Shown: positions 40,587-50,898, counted from the stretch's first letter. The stretch: DNA of 58,425 bases from Pseudomonadota bacterium (GCA_021805825.1 JAJZEC010000015.1:1-58425); one strand, 5' to 3'. Notes: generated by a model from the letters alone, not told the origin. Translations and numbers: made by a program.

Positions 40587-42086
40587 ATGTGCGGAGTTGT
40601 CGGTGTGGTGTCGAAGCAGCCGGTCAACCAGACGATCTACGACGCCTTGCTGCTGCTGCAGCATCGCGGACAGGACGCCGCAGGCATCGTCACCGGCCAG
40701 GGTGGCAGGATGTACATGCAGAAGGCGCGTGGGATGGTGCGCGATGTGTTTCGCACCCGCAACATGCGCGCGCTGCCCGGCGAGTATGGACTCGGGCAGG
40801 TGCGCTACCCCACCGCCGGCAGCGCCGACAGCGAGGAGGAGGCACAGCCCTTCTACGTCAACGCCCCCTTCGGCCTGGCGCTGGCGCACAACGGCAACCT
40901 GACCAACACCCAGGCCCTGCGCCGGGAACTGAGCGCGACCGATCATCGGCACATCAACACGGGCAGCGATTCGGAGGTGCTGCTCAACGTGTTCGCGCGC
41001 GAGCTCGACCGTGCCTCCGACGGGCTGCCGCTGCAGGTCGAGTGCCTGTTCCGCGCGGTGCGCGCGGTGCATCGCCGGGTGCGCGGCTCCTATGCCGTGG
41101 TGGTGCTGATCGCCGGGCATGGCCTGCTCGCCTTCCGCGATCCCTACGGCATCCGTCCGCTGTGCATCGGCAGCCATGCGGACGGCGCGGTGATGGTGGC
41201 CAGTGAATCGGTGGCACTCGAAGGCAACGGATTCCGGCTGCTGCGCGACGTCGCACCCGGCGAGGCCGTGTTCGTCGACCTGCAGGGCAGCATGCGCTTC
41301 GAGTCCTGCGCCGAGGTCGTGCGTCTGAATCCCTGCATCTTCGAATTCGTCTACCTGGCTCGGCCCGACTCGGTGCTCGACGGGATTTCCGTGTATCAGG
41401 CGCGCCTGAACATGGGGGAGACGCTCGCGCAGCGCGTGATCTCGGTGATGCCGCCGAACGCGATCGACGTCGTCATCCCGGTGCCCGAGTCCAGCCGGCC
41501 TTCGGCGATGCAACTGGCCTGGAAGCTTGGCCGGCCGTACCGCGAGGGTTTCGTGAAGAACCGCTATGTGGGACGCACCTTCATCATGCCGGGGCAGGCG
41601 GTACGCAAGCGCTCGGTGCGCCAGAAGCTCAACGCGATCGCGCAGGAATTCGAGGGCCGCAACGTGCTGCTGGTCGATGACTCGATCGTGCGCGGCACGA
41701 CGTCGCGGGAAATCGTGCAGATGGCGCGGGAGGCCGGGGCGCGCCAGGTCTTCCTGGCGTCGGCGGCGCCCCCGGTGCGCTATCCCAACGTGTACGGCAT
41801 CGACATGCCGACGGCGGACGAACTCGTGGCCCACGGGCGCGACACCGAAGAGATCCGCCGCATCATCGGCGCCGATGCGCTGATCTACCAGGATCTGGAG
41901 GCGATGAAGCGCGCAGTGCGCCAGGTGCGCCCCGAGATCGAGACCTTCGAGGCTTCGTGCTTCGACGGCTGCTATGTCACCGGGGATGTGGATGACGCGC
42001 TGCGCGCCAGCCGCGGCGGCGTCGATGTTCCCGCGGGTGGCATGCTGGCGCTGCAGGGACAGGCCGAGGAGGAGGGCAGGCCATGA
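40587..42086 (+). CDS. purF: Amidophosphoribosyltransferase
   Basis: A 499-residue enzyme of the first committed purine step, producing phosphoribosylamine from PRPP and glutamine. The N-terminal nucleophile Cys2 is in MCGVVGVV. The glutaminase domain has GLGQVRYPTAGS and AHNGNLTN, and the C-terminal PRT domain has VLLVDDSIVRGTTSRE. Start ATG 40587 is preceded by GGAG. It ends in the ATGA overlap with metZ. Confidence 0.98.
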   Translation: MCGVVGVVSKQPVNQTIYDALLLLQHRGQDAAGIVTGQGGRMYMQKARGMVRDVFRTRNMRALPGEYGLGQVRYPTAGSADSEEEAQPFYVNAPFGLALAHNGNLTNTQALRRELSATDHRHINTGSDSEVLLNVFARELDRASDGLPLQVECLFRAVRAVHRRVRGSYAVVVLIAGHGLLAFRDPYGIRPLCIGSHADGAVMVASESVALEGNGFRLLRDVAPGEAVFVDLQGSMRFESCAEVVRLNPCIFEFVYLARPDSVLDGISVYQARLNMGETLAQRVISVMPPNAIDVVIPVPESSRPSAMQLAWKLGRPYREGFVKNRYVGRTFIMPGQAVRKRSVRQKLNAIAQEFEGRNVLLVDDSIVRGTTSREIVQMAREAGARQVFLASAAPPVRYPNVYGIDMPTADELVAHGRDTEEIRRIIGADALIYQDLEAMKRAVRQVRPEIETFEASCFDGCYVTGDVDDALRASRGGVDVPAGGMLALQGQAEEEGRP

Positions 42087-43315
42087 GCGGGCGAGGCATC
42101 GACGACGACCTGGCGGGTGCGCACTGGCATGCCCAGACGCTGGCCGTGCGCGCGGGCCTGCCGCGCAGCGCCCATGGCGAGCACAGCGAGGCGCTGTTCC
42201 TCAGCAGCAGCTTCGTGCAGCCCGACGCCGAGGGTGCGGCGGCGCGCTTCGCCGGCGACGAGGAAGGCTTTCTGTACTCGCGCTTTTCCAACCCCACGGT
42301 CGCGGCCATGGAGCAGCGCCTGGCCGCGCTGGAGGGAACAGAGGCGGCATTGGCCACGGCCAGCGGCATGGGCGCCATCACCCTGCTGATGCTGGCGCTG
42401 CTGCAGGCCGGCGATCATGTGGTGTGCTCGCGCTCGGTGTTCGGCGCGACCCTGAAGCTGGTCGGAGAGACCTTCGGCCGCTTCGGGGTGGAGACGACGT
42501 TCGTGTCGCAGACCGACATCGCCGAGTGGCGCTCGGCGCTGCGCCCCGGCCGCACGCGGCTGCTGTTCGCGGAAACACCCAGCAACCCGCTGACGGAGGT
42601 CTGCGACATCGCCGCGCTGGCCGCGCTCGCCCACGACTGCGGGGCCCTGCTGGTGGTCGACAACTGCTTCTGCTCGCCGGCGCTGCAGCGCCCGGCGGAC
42701 TTCGGCGCCGATCTGGTGATGCACTCGGGAACCAAGTTCCTCGACGGCCAGGGGAGGGTGCTGGCCGGGGCGCTGTGCGGCACGCGTCCGATCGTCGAGG
42801 GCCGTCTGCTGCCGGTGCAGCGCAGCGCCGGCATCAGTCTGTCGCCCTTCAACGCCTGGGTCGTGCTCAAGGGTCTGGAGACCCTGTCGCTGCGCGTGCG
42901 CGCGCAAAGCGCCAGTGCCCTTGAACTGGCTGCGTGGCTGCAGGATCAGCCGGGGGTCGCGCGGGTGCATTACCCCGGGCTGGCCAGCCATGCGCAGCAC
43001 GCGCTGGCGATGTCCCAGCAGTCGGGGCAGGGGGGAGGCGTGCTCTCCTTCGAACTCTCCGCCGCGAGCCCCGAGCAGGCGCGCAAGCGCGCCTTCGCGC
43101 TCATCGACGCCACCCGGCTGTGCTCCATCACCGCCAATTTCGGCGACACCCGTAGCACCATCACCCATCCGGCGAGCACGTCGCACGGGCGCCTGAGCCC
43201 GCAGCAGCGCGAGGCTGCGGGCATCGGCCAGGGGCTGATCCGCGTGGGCGTCGGCCTCGAGCACGTCGACGACATCCGGAACGATCTCGCGCGCGGTCTG
43301 GGCATGCAGCCCTGA
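42083..43315 (+). CDS. metZ: O-succinylhomoserine sulfhydrylase
   Basis: A 410-residue PLP enzyme of the Cys/Met gamma-family making homocysteine directly from O-succinylhomoserine and sulfide. The PLP lysine lies in [14 protein letters not shown], a segment typical of MetZ rather than MetB. Other motifs are [27 protein letters not shown] and [17 protein letters not shown]-like text (here [16 protein letters not shown]). ATG 42083 overlaps the purF stop (ATGA), indicating coupled translation. Confidence 0.95.
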   Translation: MSGRGIDDDLAGAHWHAQTLAVRAGLPRSAHGEHSEALFLSSSFVQPDAEGAAARFAGDEEGFLYSRFSNPTVAAMEQRLAALEGTEAALATASGMGAITLLMLALLQAGDHVVCSRSVFGATLKLVGETFGRFGVETTFVSQTDIAEWRSALRPGRTRLLFAETPSNPLTEVCDIAALAALAHDCGALLVVDNCFCSPALQRPADFGADLVMHSGTKFLDGQGRVLAGALCGTRPIVEGRLLPVQRSAGISLSPFNAWVVLKGLETLSLRVRAQSASALELAAWLQDQPGVARVHYPGLASHAQHALAMSQQSGQGGGVLSFELSAASPEQARKRAFALIDATRLCSITANFGDTRSTITHPASTSHGRLSPQQREAAGIGQGLIRVGVGLEHVDDIRNDLARGLGMQP

Positions 43316-43376
43316 GCACGACGGCTCGCCCATCCCGGCAGATCCCGTGGCCGTGCGCGCCACCCATCCGCGAACC

Positions 43377-44780
43377 ATGAACTCCGATACCGTACGCACC
43401 CGTTTCGCTCCCAGTCCGACCGGCTTCATCCATCTTGGCAACATCCGTTCGGCGCTGTATCCCTGGGCCTTCGCCCGCCACCACGGCGGCCGCTTCATCC
43501 TGCGCATCGAAGACACCGACACCGAGCGCTCGACCCAGGCCGCGGTGGACGTGATCCTGCAGTCCATGCAATGGATGGGCCTGGACTACGACGAGGGGCC
43601 GGTCTACCAGATGCAGCGCATGGAGCGCTACCGGGAAGTGCTGCAGCAGTTGCTCGATTCCGGCCACGCCTACCGCTGCTACATGAGCAGCGCCGAGCTC
43701 GACGCCTTGCGCGAACGCCAGATGGCCGCCGGGCTGAAGCCGCGCTACGACGGCAGCTGGCGCCCGGAGCCGGGCAGGCAGTTGCCCGCGCCCCCTGCGG
43801 GGGTACAGCCCGTGCTGCGCTTTCGCACGCCCACGCACGGCAGCGTGTACTGGGAGGATCGCGTCAAGGGAAGGGTCAGCGTGGACAACGCCGAACTCGA
43901 CGACCTGGTGATTGCGCGCCCGGACGGAACGCCGACGTACAACTTCTGCGTGGTCGTCGACGATATCGACATGGGCATCACCCATGTGATCCGGGGCGAC
44001 GACCATGTGAACAACACCCCGCGGCAGATCCACATCTTCCGCGCGCTGGGCAAGGAGCCGCCGGTGTACGCGCACCTGCCGACAGTGCTCAACGAGCAGG
44101 GCGAGAAACTGTCCAAGCGCAACGGAGCGAAGAGTGTGCTGGAGTACCGCGACGAGGGTTACCTGGCCGACGCCCTGTTGAACTACCTGGCGCGCCTGGG
44201 GTGGTCGCATGGCGATGCCGAGGTGTTCAGCCGCGAGCAGTTCCTGCGCTGGTTCGATCTGGAGCACCTGGGGCGCTCGGCAGCGCAATTCGACGGGGAA
44301 AAGCTCAAATGGCTGAATGCGCAGTACCTGCGCGCGCTGGCGCCTGAGCAACTCGAGCAGCAGCTGCAGCCCTTTGTGCAGCGGCTGGGGCTGCGCGAAC
44401 TGGGGGTGGATCTGCGGGCGGCAGCGCTGCTGCTGCGCGAGCGCGCGTCGACGCTGGTCGAACTGGCCGCGCAATGCACGATGTTCTATGGCGATCCGCA
44501 GCCCGACGAGCAGGCACTGCGCCAGGCGCTGGGCGATCCGGTGCCGCAGGCGCTGCGCGCGCTGCGCAGCCGACTGGCCGAGCTTCCCGGGTGGGATGCG
44601 CCGTCGGTGGCCGCGGCGATCAAGCAGACCCTCGGCGACTACAAGCTGAAGATGCCGCAATTGGCGATGCCCTTGCGGCACATGGTCACTGGGCGTGCGC
44701 AGACGCCTTCGGTCGACGCGGTGCTGGCCCTGTTCCCGCGCGCGACAGTGCTGCAGCGCCTCGATCGCTGGCTGGACTGA
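43377..44780 (+). CDS. gltX: Glutamyl-tRNA synthetase
   Basis: A 467-residue class I synthetase charging tRNA-Glu. The HIGH-like motif is [12 protein letters not shown] and the KMSKS-like motif is [21 protein letters not shown] and [12 protein letters not shown] are family segments. The C-terminal helical domain recognises the anticodon. ATG 43377 ([16 protein letters not shown]) is chosen over an in-frame start at 43347. It is the last gene of the long plus-strand biosynthetic run. Confidence 0.97.
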   Translation: MNSDTVRTRFAPSPTGFIHLGNIRSALYPWAFARHHGGRFILRIEDTDTERSTQAAVDVILQSMQWMGLDYDEGPVYQMQRMERYREVLQQLLDSGHAYRCYMSSAELDALRERQMAAGLKPRYDGSWRPEPGRQLPAPPAGVQPVLRFRTPTHGSVYWEDRVKGRVSVDNAELDDLVIARPDGTPTYNFCVVVDDIDMGITHVIRGDDHVNNTPRQIHIFRALGKEPPVYAHLPTVLNEQGEKLSKRNGAKSVLEYRDEGYLADALLNYLARLGWSHGDAEVFSREQFLRWFDLEHLGRSAAQFDGEKLKWLNAQYLRALAPEQLEQQLQPFVQRLGLRELGVDLRAAALLLRERASTLVELAAQCTMFYGDPQPDEQALRQALGDPVPQALRALRSRLAELPGWDAPSVAAAIKQTLGDYKLKMPQLAMPLRHMVTGRAQTPSVDAVLALFPRATVLQRLDRWLD

Positions 44781-45202
44781 GGAGCCGCGTCGCGTGGGCG
44801 CCGCTCATGCGACGTCTTGGGTTACAATTACCCAGTGTGACCGGAGGGGATCGAGGCGGGATTCCTGCGGATGTTCATGCACCCACGCTGCCGCAGCGTG
44901 CGCGTTTTCACGGCGCGCAGGCACTGCGCGCAGGAACAGCGGGTTGATGCGCAGTCAGTCTGATGCGCAGTCGAGCCGGACTGTGGAGCCAGAGTCGAGG
45001 CGCCGTGGGCTGCTGGAAGCAGCCGCTATTTGTTCCGCGATTCGCGTGATCGAGTGTACCCGGATGCGGCGGCTTGTCCATACCCCGCTGCGCAAGGGTG
45101 GCATCGCAGGCGACGGGTATCCCTGAGGGAGCTGGAGGTTCGTGCGGGCGGGTCGCGGGCACGGGCCGAGCATGGGAATGGCTATTGAGTAAAGGGCGAG
45201 CC
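44781..45202 (+). other. Gene-free, hairpin-rich stretch after gltX (possible leader or small RNA)
   Basis: No convincing coding frame is seen in these 422 bases. A -10-like TACAAT (44823-44828) lies inside an inverted repeat TGGGT/ACCCA (44818-44834). Four compact stems with 3-base loops follow at 44884-44900 (CACGCTG), 44913-44931 (GCGCGCAG), 45008-45024 (GGCTGCT) and 45037-45047 (CGCG). TGATGCGCAGTC occurs twice (44945 and 44961). It could be the long leader of the next gene or an independent small RNA. No known RNA family was recognised. Confidence 0.4.
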
Positions 45203-45466
45203 GTGGCGAAAACGACGACTACTACGCGTAAATCCGGAGATCTGGACACCGATACCACAGCCACCAAGACCCAGGCGTCGAAGCCGTCCAACCCCTGGGA
45301 TCTGATGATGGAAAACGCCGCCGAGGTTGCTTCGACCTTTCGCAAGCGTCCTCAGGTGAAGGTCTCCTCGCCATGGCGCGAGGGCTTCGGGCGGCCGCTG
45401 TCGCAGCGTTCGCGCGAGATCTACGAACACATCACCGCCAACAAGACGCGGTTGAAGCAGAAATAA
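45203..45466 (+). CDS. Small basic protein of unknown function (87 residues)
   Basis: I do not recognise this protein. The GTG at 45203 is preceded by AAAGGGCGAG. The product begins with a Thr/Lys-rich segment (VAKTTTTTRKSGDLDTDTT), continues through an apparent amphipathic helix (NPWDLMMENAAEVASTFRKR), and ends basic (ITANKTRLKQK). Codon use is less GC-rich than its neighbours. It has no signal peptide or membrane segment. It is isolated after the structured gap downstream of gltX and converges on pyrD. A nucleic-acid- or granule-binding role is conceivable from charge alone, but unsupported. Confidence 0.65.
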   Translation: MAKTTTTTRKSGDLDTDTTATKTQASKPSNPWDLMMENAAEVASTFRKRPQVKVSSPWREGFGRPLSQRSREIYEHITANKTRLKQK

Positions 45467-45483
45467 GGCCGCGCTTCGCGGTC
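45467..45483 (+). terminator. Short hairpin after the 87-residue gene
   Basis: GGCCGCG and CGCGGTC pair (one G:U) around CTT immediately after the stop codon. No T-tract follows, so terminator function is weakly supported. Confidence 0.35.
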
Positions 45484-45508
45484 TCGTGGGGGTTCGGCGG
45501 CGGCGCGC

Positions 45509-46537
45509 TCAGCGCGCCCCGGCGAGGGCCTGCGCGCAGTCGCGAACCAGGCGCGGGCCGCGGTAGATCAGGCCGCTGTACAACTGCACCAGGTCGGCGC
45601 CACAGCGCACCTTGTCCAGCGCGTCGCGGGCATCCAGGATACCCCCCACGCCGACAATCGGGAATCCCGGGCCGAGGCGCTCGCGCAACCGTGCGATCGT
45701 GCGGTTCGCGCGTTCGTGCAGCGGAGCCCCGCTCAGGCCGCCGGCCTGCTCGGCGTGCGCCAGGCCCTCGACGCCCTCGCGGGACAAGGTGGTGTTGGTC
45801 GCGATGACGCCATCGATGCCATGCCGCGGCAGCGCGTCGGCCAGCGCCAGCAGGGCCTCGGGGTGCAGATCCGGAGCGATCTTCAGCAGCATCGGGGCGC
45901 GGCGCGATTGCTGCTGCGCCAGGCGGTCGCGCTCTTCCGCCAGGCCGCGCAGCAGGTCGGTGAGTTCCTGCTCGTTCTGCAGTCTGCGCAAGCCCGGGGT
46001 GTTGGGCGAGGACACGTTGATGGTCACGTAGTCGGCGTGCTCATGCACCGCGCGCAGACAGGCCACGTAATCGTCGAGCGCAGACTCGATCGGTGTCGAG
46101 GCGTTCTTGCCGATGTTCAATCCCAGCGGGATTTCACGCCGGCTTCGGCGCACATTGCGCAGGAAGGTTTCGACCCCGAGGTTGTTGAATCCCATGCGGT
46201 TGATCAGCGCCCGCGCCGCCGGCAGGCGGAACAGCCGCGGACGCGGATTGCCGCTCTGCGGCCGCGGCGTTACGGTGCCGACTTCGATGAAGCCGAAGCC
46301 CAGCGCGGCCAAGGCATCGATCGCCTCGCCGTCCTTGTCCAGTCCGGCGGCCAGTCCGACGCGGTTGGGAAAGTTCAGGCCGAGCACGCGCACCGGATCG
46401 ATCACCCGCGGCTCGGCCAGCAGCAGGCTCAGTCCGCACTGGTGCAGGGTACGCAGGCTGCGCAGGCCGAGGCCGTGCGCGGTTTCCGGATCCAGCCGGA
46501 ACATCAGGCAGCGCAGGGGGGCGTACGGAACGGGCAT
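45509..46537 (-). CDS. pyrD: Dihydroorotate dehydrogenase (quinone), class 2
   Basis: A 342-residue membrane-associated class 2 enzyme of pyrimidine synthesis, passing electrons to quinone. The N-terminal amphipathic helices ([16 protein letters not shown] onward) and the active-site Ser loop [11 protein letters not shown] are class 2 features. FMN-binding motifs [18 protein letters not shown] and VGVGGI are present. ATG 46537 gives the family N-terminus. It is divergent from rpiA with a 67-bp gap containing GATAATA (46566-46572), which reads as a -10-like box on either strand. Confidence 0.97.
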   Translation of the reverse strand: MPVPYAPLRCLMFRLDPETAHGLGLRSLRTLHQCGLSLLLAEPRVIDPVRVLGLNFPNRVGLAAGLDKDGEAIDALAALGFGFIEVGTVTPRPQSGNPRPRLFRLPAARALINRMGFNNLGVETFLRNVRRSRREIPLGLNIGKNASTPIESALDDYVACLRAVHEHADYVTINVSSPNTPGLRRLQNEQELTDLLRGLAEERDRLAQQQSRRAPMLLKIAPDLHPEALLALADALPRHGIDGVIATNTTLSREGVEGLAHAEQAGGLSGAPLHERANRTIARLRERLGPGFPIVGVGGILDARDALDKVRCGADLVQLYSGLIYRGPRLVRDCAQALAGAR

Positions 46538-46604
46538 GAACGCGGGATTCGGTCTGGGGCAGGGCGATAATACGGCCAGGCAAGGCCACCACCGGTACCC
46601 ACGA

Positions 46605-47267
46605 ATGACCCAGGACGAACGCAAGCGAGCCGTCGCGCAGGAGGCGCTGAGGCATGTTGTCGACGGCGCGGTGCTCGGCGTGGGCACGGGCTCGACGGTC
46701 GACTTCTTCATCGATGCCCTGGCCACGCAGCGCCAGCGTGTGCGCGCCGTGGTGTCGAGTTCGACGCGCAGTACCGAGCGCCTGCGCGCGCAGGGCTTCC
46801 AGGTGCTGGATCTGAACGAGGTCGAGCGCATCCCGGTGTATATCGATGGTGCCGACGAAATCGACCCTGCCGGGGCGATGATCAAGGGCGGCGGAGGCGC
46901 GCTGACGCGCGAGAAGATCCTGGCCGAGGTCGCCGAGCGCTTCGTGTGCATCGTCGATGCCAGCAAGCTGGTGCCGGTGCTCGGCGCCTTCCCCTTGCCG
47001 GTGGAGGTCGTTCCGATGGCGCGGGAACTCGTTCGCCGCCGCCTGCAGGGACTCGGCGGCCAGCCTCGACTGCGCGAGGGCCTGCTGACCGACAACGGCA
47101 ACCAGATCCTCGATGTCAGCGGACTGCGCATCGATCGTCCGACCGAACTGGAAAGCCTGCTGAACCAGATTCCCGGGGTGGTCACCGTGGGCTTGTTCGC
47201 CCGCCGCGGCGCCGACCTGGCGCTCGTCGGCAGCGACCAGGGGGTGCAGCAGCGCGATTTCGGCTGA
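46605..47267 (+). CDS. rpiA: Ribose-5-phosphate isomerase A
   Basis: A 220-residue isomerase interconverting ribose 5-phosphate and ribulose 5-phosphate in the pentose phosphate pathway. Motifs are [27 protein letters not shown], the catalytic [10 protein letters not shown] and [13 protein letters not shown]. Start ATG 46605 ([15 protein letters not shown]). It converges on a glutaredoxin-like gene 20 bp downstream. Confidence 0.97.
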   Translation: MTQDERKRAVAQEALRHVVDGAVLGVGTGSTVDFFIDALATQRQRVRAVVSSSTRSTERLRAQGFQVLDLNEVERIPVYIDGADEIDPAGAMIKGGGGALTREKILAEVAERFVCIVDASKLVPVLGAFPLPVEVVPMARELVRRRLQGLGGQPRLREGLLTDNGNQILDVSGLRIDRPTELESLLNQIPGVVTVGLFARRGADLALVGSDQGVQQRDFG

Positions 47268-47287
47268 GCGTCGCGCCGTCCGGATCC

Positions 47288-47923
47288 TCAGAACTGGAAG
47301 CCCGGTGGGGCGTGAGGGTTCGGCGGCGGCAGCACCGGCGTCTGCTGCGATGCCGCCGCTGCGGGCGGGCGTGACCTGCGCGGTGGCGTCGCTCGTGGTG
47401 CCAGTGGCTGCGGCTGCGCGAAGCGATAATGGAGCGGCAGTTGCGATTGCCCTGGGTAGCCGGCCGCGCGCAAGGCCTGTTTCCAGGTGTCGGCATCGAA
47501 GCCGGGTGCCAGCGCGACCCCGGCCACCCGCAGCAGCGGCAGCCGCAGGCTGGGATCGAAGGCCTTCAGCGCCTGCGCGTCCCGTGGCGTCGAGATGGTT
47601 CTCTCCTGGTAGGGAATGCCCGCCGCGCGCAGCATGGCGATGCCGTTTGCGCAGGCCGTGCACTTCCCGGTGGTGTAGACCACCACCGGGGCCTCCCGCT
47701 GCAGGATGCGCAGACGCCGCGGCAGCGGGCTCGGCGCCGCCACGCTGCCGGCCGGCTGCGGCACCGGGGTCGCGAGCGTCGCGCCGGCCGGGGGAATGTT
47801 GGTGAAGGTCACGGTGCCGTCGGGCCCGACCACCCGGTAGATCGCCCAGGCGGGCGAACTGCCGAGCAGTGCCAATGCCCCTACGGTCAACCCTTGCGCA
47901 AGCCGGCGCGGCCATCCTCGCAT
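47288..47923 (-). CDS. Exported DUF4124 / glutaredoxin-like protein
   Basis: A 211-residue protein. A signal peptide (residues 1-27, ending SSPAWA) is followed by a DUF4124-type beta segment (IYRVVGPDGTVTFTNIPP) and then a glutaredoxin-like domain (about 78-155). The CxxC motif is in YTTGKCTACANG (Cys88, Cys91), and RLPLLRVAG is the cis-Pro region. The tail is a Pro-rich, probably disordered segment (about 165-211). A periplasmic thiol role is inferred. ATG 47923 starts a typical signal peptide. It lies 34 bp downstream of the M3 peptidase gene on the same strand and may be co-transcribed. Confidence 0.85.
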   Translation of the reverse strand: MRGWPRRLAQGLTVGALALLGSSPAWAIYRVVGPDGTVTFTNIPPAGATLATPVPQPAGSVAAPSPLPRRLRILQREAPVVVYTTGKCTACANGIAMLRAAGIPYQERTISTPRDAQALKAFDPSLRLPLLRVAGVALAPGFDADTWKQALRAAGYPGQSQLPLHYRFAQPQPLAPRATPPRRSRPPAAAASQQTPVLPPPNPHAPPGFQF

Positions 47924-47957
47924 GTCGTTTGCTCCTGCAACGCGCCGGTCGATGGAT

Positions 47958-49991
47958 TCAGACTTCGCCCACCATGCCCTGATGGCGCAACAGGGCATCG
48001 ATGGCAGGGTCGCGCCCGCGGAAGGCGCGGAAGGACTCGATGGCGTCACGGCTGCTGCCGCTGCCGAGAATCTGGTCGCGAAAGCGCGCGCCGGTCTCGG
48101 GGTCGAAGACTCCATGCTCCTCGAAGGCCGCATAGGCGTCCGCGGAAAGCACCTCCGCCCATTTGTAGCTGTAGTAGCCGGCCGCATAACCCCCGGCGAA
48201 GATATGGGAAAAGCTGTGCTGGAATCTGGAGAAATCAGGAGGAAACACCACGGCGACCTCACGCCGCACCTCCGCCGCGAGTTCGGCCACCGATTGCGCC
48301 GTGAAGTTGCGCAAATCGCGGTGCAGCCGCAGGTCGAATAGCGCGAACTCGACCTGCCGCAGGGTCTGCATGCCGGCCTGGAAGTTGCGCGCCGCGAGCA
48401 TGCGATCGAACACCTGCCGCGGCAGCGGTTCGCCGGTGTCGACATGGCGGCCGATGCGCCCGAGCACCTCCCACTCCCAGCAATAGTTCTCGAGGAACTG
48501 GCTGGGCAGTTCCACCGCATCCCATTCCACCCCCGAAAGCCCGGAGGCCGCGAGCTCGTCAACCTGGGTCAGCAGGTGGTGCAGGCCGTGGCCGAACTCG
48601 TGGAACAGCGTCTGCACGTCGTCGTGGCTGAGCAGCGCCGGGCGATCGCCCACGCCGCGTGCGAAGTTGCAGTTCAACAGCGCCACCGGGGTCTGCAGCG
48701 CGCCATGCGGACGCCGCCAGCGGGCGCGCGCGTCGTCCATCCACGCTCCGCCGCGCTTGCCGGGGCGCGCGAACAGATCGGTGTAGAAATGCCCGATCAG
48801 GTTGCCGTCGGCCGCCTCGACGCGCCACAGCCGGACATCCGCGTGCCACGCGCCCTGTGCCGCCTGCTCCACCACGCGCACGCCGAACAGCTGCCGAGCC
48901 AGGTCGAACATGCCGGCCAGCACCCGGGGTTCCGCGAAGTACTCCCGGAGTTCCTGCTCGGAATACGCATAGCAGCGCTCGCGCAGGCGCTCGGAGGCGA
49001 ATGCCATGTCCCAGGCCTGCAGCGTCTGCAGGCCGAGTTCGCCGGCCGCGAAATCGCGCAGTTCGCGCAGGTCGCGCTCGGCGTAGGGGCGCGCGCGCCG
49101 CGCCAGGTCGAGCAGGAAATCCTCCACCTGCTCGGGGCTGTCGGCCATCTTGGGCTGCAGCGACAGCGCGGCGAAATGCTCGAAGCCGAGCAGTCGGGCC
49201 TGCTCGAGGCGCAGCTGCAGCAGCTCGCTCATGGCCGCCGAATTGTCGAAGCGGGGGTCGCCCAGTTCGCTGGCGCGCGTCACATAGGCGCGGTACATGG
49301 CTTCGCGCAGGCCGCGGTCGCGGGCATGCTGCATCACCGGAATGTAGCTGGGCTGGTGCAGGGTGAAGACATGGCCGGGGCCGTCGCCGGCAGCCTCGCG
49401 CGCGGCCTGCACGACATCGCGCGGCAAGCCCTCGAGCTGCGCGGGCTCGGCGCGCAGCAGGAAGGCGTCGGTGGCGTCGAGCAGATGTTCGGAAAAGACC
49501 TGCTCCAGTTCGGCGCTGCGTTGCTCGATGGCAGCGTAGCGCGCGTGCTCGGCGCCGCGCAGCCCGGCGCCGCCCAGTCGCAGGTCGCGCAGCGCACGCT
49601 CGACCAGCCGGCGGCGCAACGCCGACAACGCGGCGAATCCCGGCCCTTCGCGCAGCGCGGCGTAGCGCGCGTACAGCCGGGGCTCGGCGCCGAGTTCGGT
49701 CCACACCTCGGTGACCCGGGGCAACATGGCGTGGAAGGCTTCGCGCAGCTCCGGGCTGTCGGCCACCGCGTGCAGGTGCGAAACCATCGCCCAGGCGCGT
49801 CCCAGGGCCTCGCTGGCCAGTTGCAGCGGCTCGACCAGGTTGTCCCAGTCGGTCTGCGCCAGCGGCACGGCCTCGTCACCACAGACCTGCTGCAGCGTGC
49901 GGCGCAGCTCGTCGATGCGCTGGCGCAGCAGCGGCTCGATCTGCTGCGGGCGCAACGAGGCGAAATCGGGCAGATCGGCGCAGGCGTTCAT
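47958..49991 (-). CDS. prlC: M3-family zinc metallopeptidase, oligopeptidase A
   Basis: A 677-residue cytoplasmic thimet-type oligopeptidase degrading short peptides, including cleaved signal peptides. The zinc site is TLFHEFGHGLHHLL, with the third ligand Glu in the ELPSQFLENYCWE region. DVRLWRV, GHFYTDLFARPGKRGGAWM and FSHIFAGGYAAGYYSYKWAEV are conserved substrate-binding segments. Start ATG 49991 (MNACADLPDFASL). It is 22 bp downstream of folD on the same strand. Confidence 0.95.
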   Translation of the reverse strand: MNACADLPDFASLRPQQIEPLLRQRIDELRRTLQQVCGDEAVPLAQTDWDNLVEPLQLASEALGRAWAMVSHLHAVADSPELREAFHAMLPRVTEVWTELGAEPRLYARYAALREGPGFAALSALRRRLVERALRDLRLGGAGLRGAEHARYAAIEQRSAELEQVFSEHLLDATDAFLLRAEPAQLEGLPRDVVQAAREAAGDGPGHVFTLHQPSYIPVMQHARDRGLREAMYRAYVTRASELGDPRFDNSAAMSELLQLRLEQARLLGFEHFAALSLQPKMADSPEQVEDFLLDLARRARPYAERDLRELRDFAAGELGLQTLQAWDMAFASERLRERCYAYSEQELREYFAEPRVLAGMFDLARQLFGVRVVEQAAQGAWHADVRLWRVEAADGNLIGHFYTDLFARPGKRGGAWMDDARARWRRPHGALQTPVALLNCNFARGVGDRPALLSHDDVQTLFHEFGHGLHHLLTQVDELAASGLSGVEWDAVELPSQFLENYCWEWEVLGRIGRHVDTGEPLPRQVFDRMLAARNFQAGMQTLRQVEFALFDLRLHRDLRNFTAQSVAELAAEVRREVAVVFPPDFSRFQHSFSHIFAGGYAAGYYSYKWAEVLSADAYAAFEEHGVFDPETGARFRDQILGSGSSRDAIESFRAFRGRDPAIDALLRHQGMVGEV

Positions 49992-50013
49992 GATGCGGCG
50001 CGGCCGGTGGGAT

Positions 50014-50862
50014 TCAGACCTGCTCGCAGGCCTGCACGGTGTTGGACAGCAGCATCGCGATGGTCATCGGGCCGACGCCACCGGGAACCGGGGTGATCCA
50101 TGCGGCCACCTCGCTTGCCGCCTCGAAGTCCACGTCGCCGCACAGGCTCCCGTCGGGCAGGCGGTTGATGCCGACATCGATGACCGCGGCGCCCGGCTTG
50201 ATCATCCCCGCGCCGATGATCCGCGGCCTGCCGACCGCGGCCACCAGCACGTCGGCCTGCCGGCAGGTCTGCGCCAGATCCGGCGTGCCGCTGTGGGCGA
50301 TGGTCACCGTGGCGTTGCGTTCCAGCAGCATCAGGGCCATCGGCTTGCCGACGATGTTGGAGCGGCCGACGACGACCGCGTGCCTGCCGCGCAGATCCCT
50401 CAGGCCGATGTGCTCGAGCATGCGCATGCAGCCCAGCGGGGTGCAGGGGCGAAAGCCCGGTTGGCCGACCAGCAGCGCCCCGGCGTTGGCGACATGGAAT
50501 CCATCGACATCCTTGCGTGGGGAGATCGCCTCGATCACCCGCTGCGCATGGATGTGCGCGGGCAGCGGAAGCTGCACCAGGATGCCATGCACGCTGTCGT
50601 CGCGGTTCAGCGCATGGATGCGCGCCAGCAGTTCGGATTCGCGCAGATCGGCGTCGAAGCGATGGTGCTGCGACTCGATGCCCGCCTGCGCGCAGGCGGA
50701 GATCTTGTTGCGCACATAGATCTGGCTCGCCGGGTCGTCGCCGACCAGCACCACGGCCAGCGCCGGCGGACGGCCGCGCGCGCGCAGCGCGGCGACGCGC
50801 TCGGCGAGTTCGGCGCGGCATTGCGCCGCCAGGGATTTACCGTCGATCCGTTGGGCTGTCAT
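50014..50862 (-). CDS. folD: Methylenetetrahydrofolate dehydrogenase / cyclohydrolase
   Basis: A 282-residue bifunctional NADP enzyme interconverting methylene- and formyl-tetrahydrofolate. The catalytic Lys is in [45 protein letters not shown] and [11 protein letters not shown] are family signatures. Start ATG 50862 ([14 protein letters not shown]). It lies between the pdh-linked regulator genes and prlC, separated from the former by a GC-rich palindrome. Confidence 0.98.
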   Translation of the reverse strand: MTAQRIDGKSLAAQCRAELAERVAALRARGRPPALAVVLVGDDPASQIYVRNKISACAQAGIESQHHRFDADLRESELLARIHALNRDDSVHGILVQLPLPAHIHAQRVIEAISPRKDVDGFHVANAGALLVGQPGFRPCTPLGCMRMLEHIGLRDLRGRHAVVVGRSNIVGKPMALMLLERNATVTIAHSGTPDLAQTCRQADVLVAAVGRPRIIGAGMIKPGAAVIDVGINRLPDGSLCGDVDFEAASEVAAWITPVPGGVGPMTIAMLLSNTVQACEQV

Positions 50863-50873
50863 CGCTGGGGCAG

Positions 50874-50894
50874 GCGCGCGGCCTGGCCGCGCGC
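50874..50894. terminator. 21-bp near-perfect palindrome after the response-regulator gene
   Basis: Arms GCGCGCGGCC and GGCCGCGCGC surround a single T in the 36-bp gap between the regulator stop and the folD start. There is no T-tract. A transcription pause or weak terminator is possible. Confidence 0.35.
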
Positions 50895-50898
50895 AGGT

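Noticed and set aside
44781-45202. 6S RNA or another known structural RNA
   Set aside because: The stems are short and separate; I see no long 6S-like rod with a central bubble, and no other recognisable family signature.
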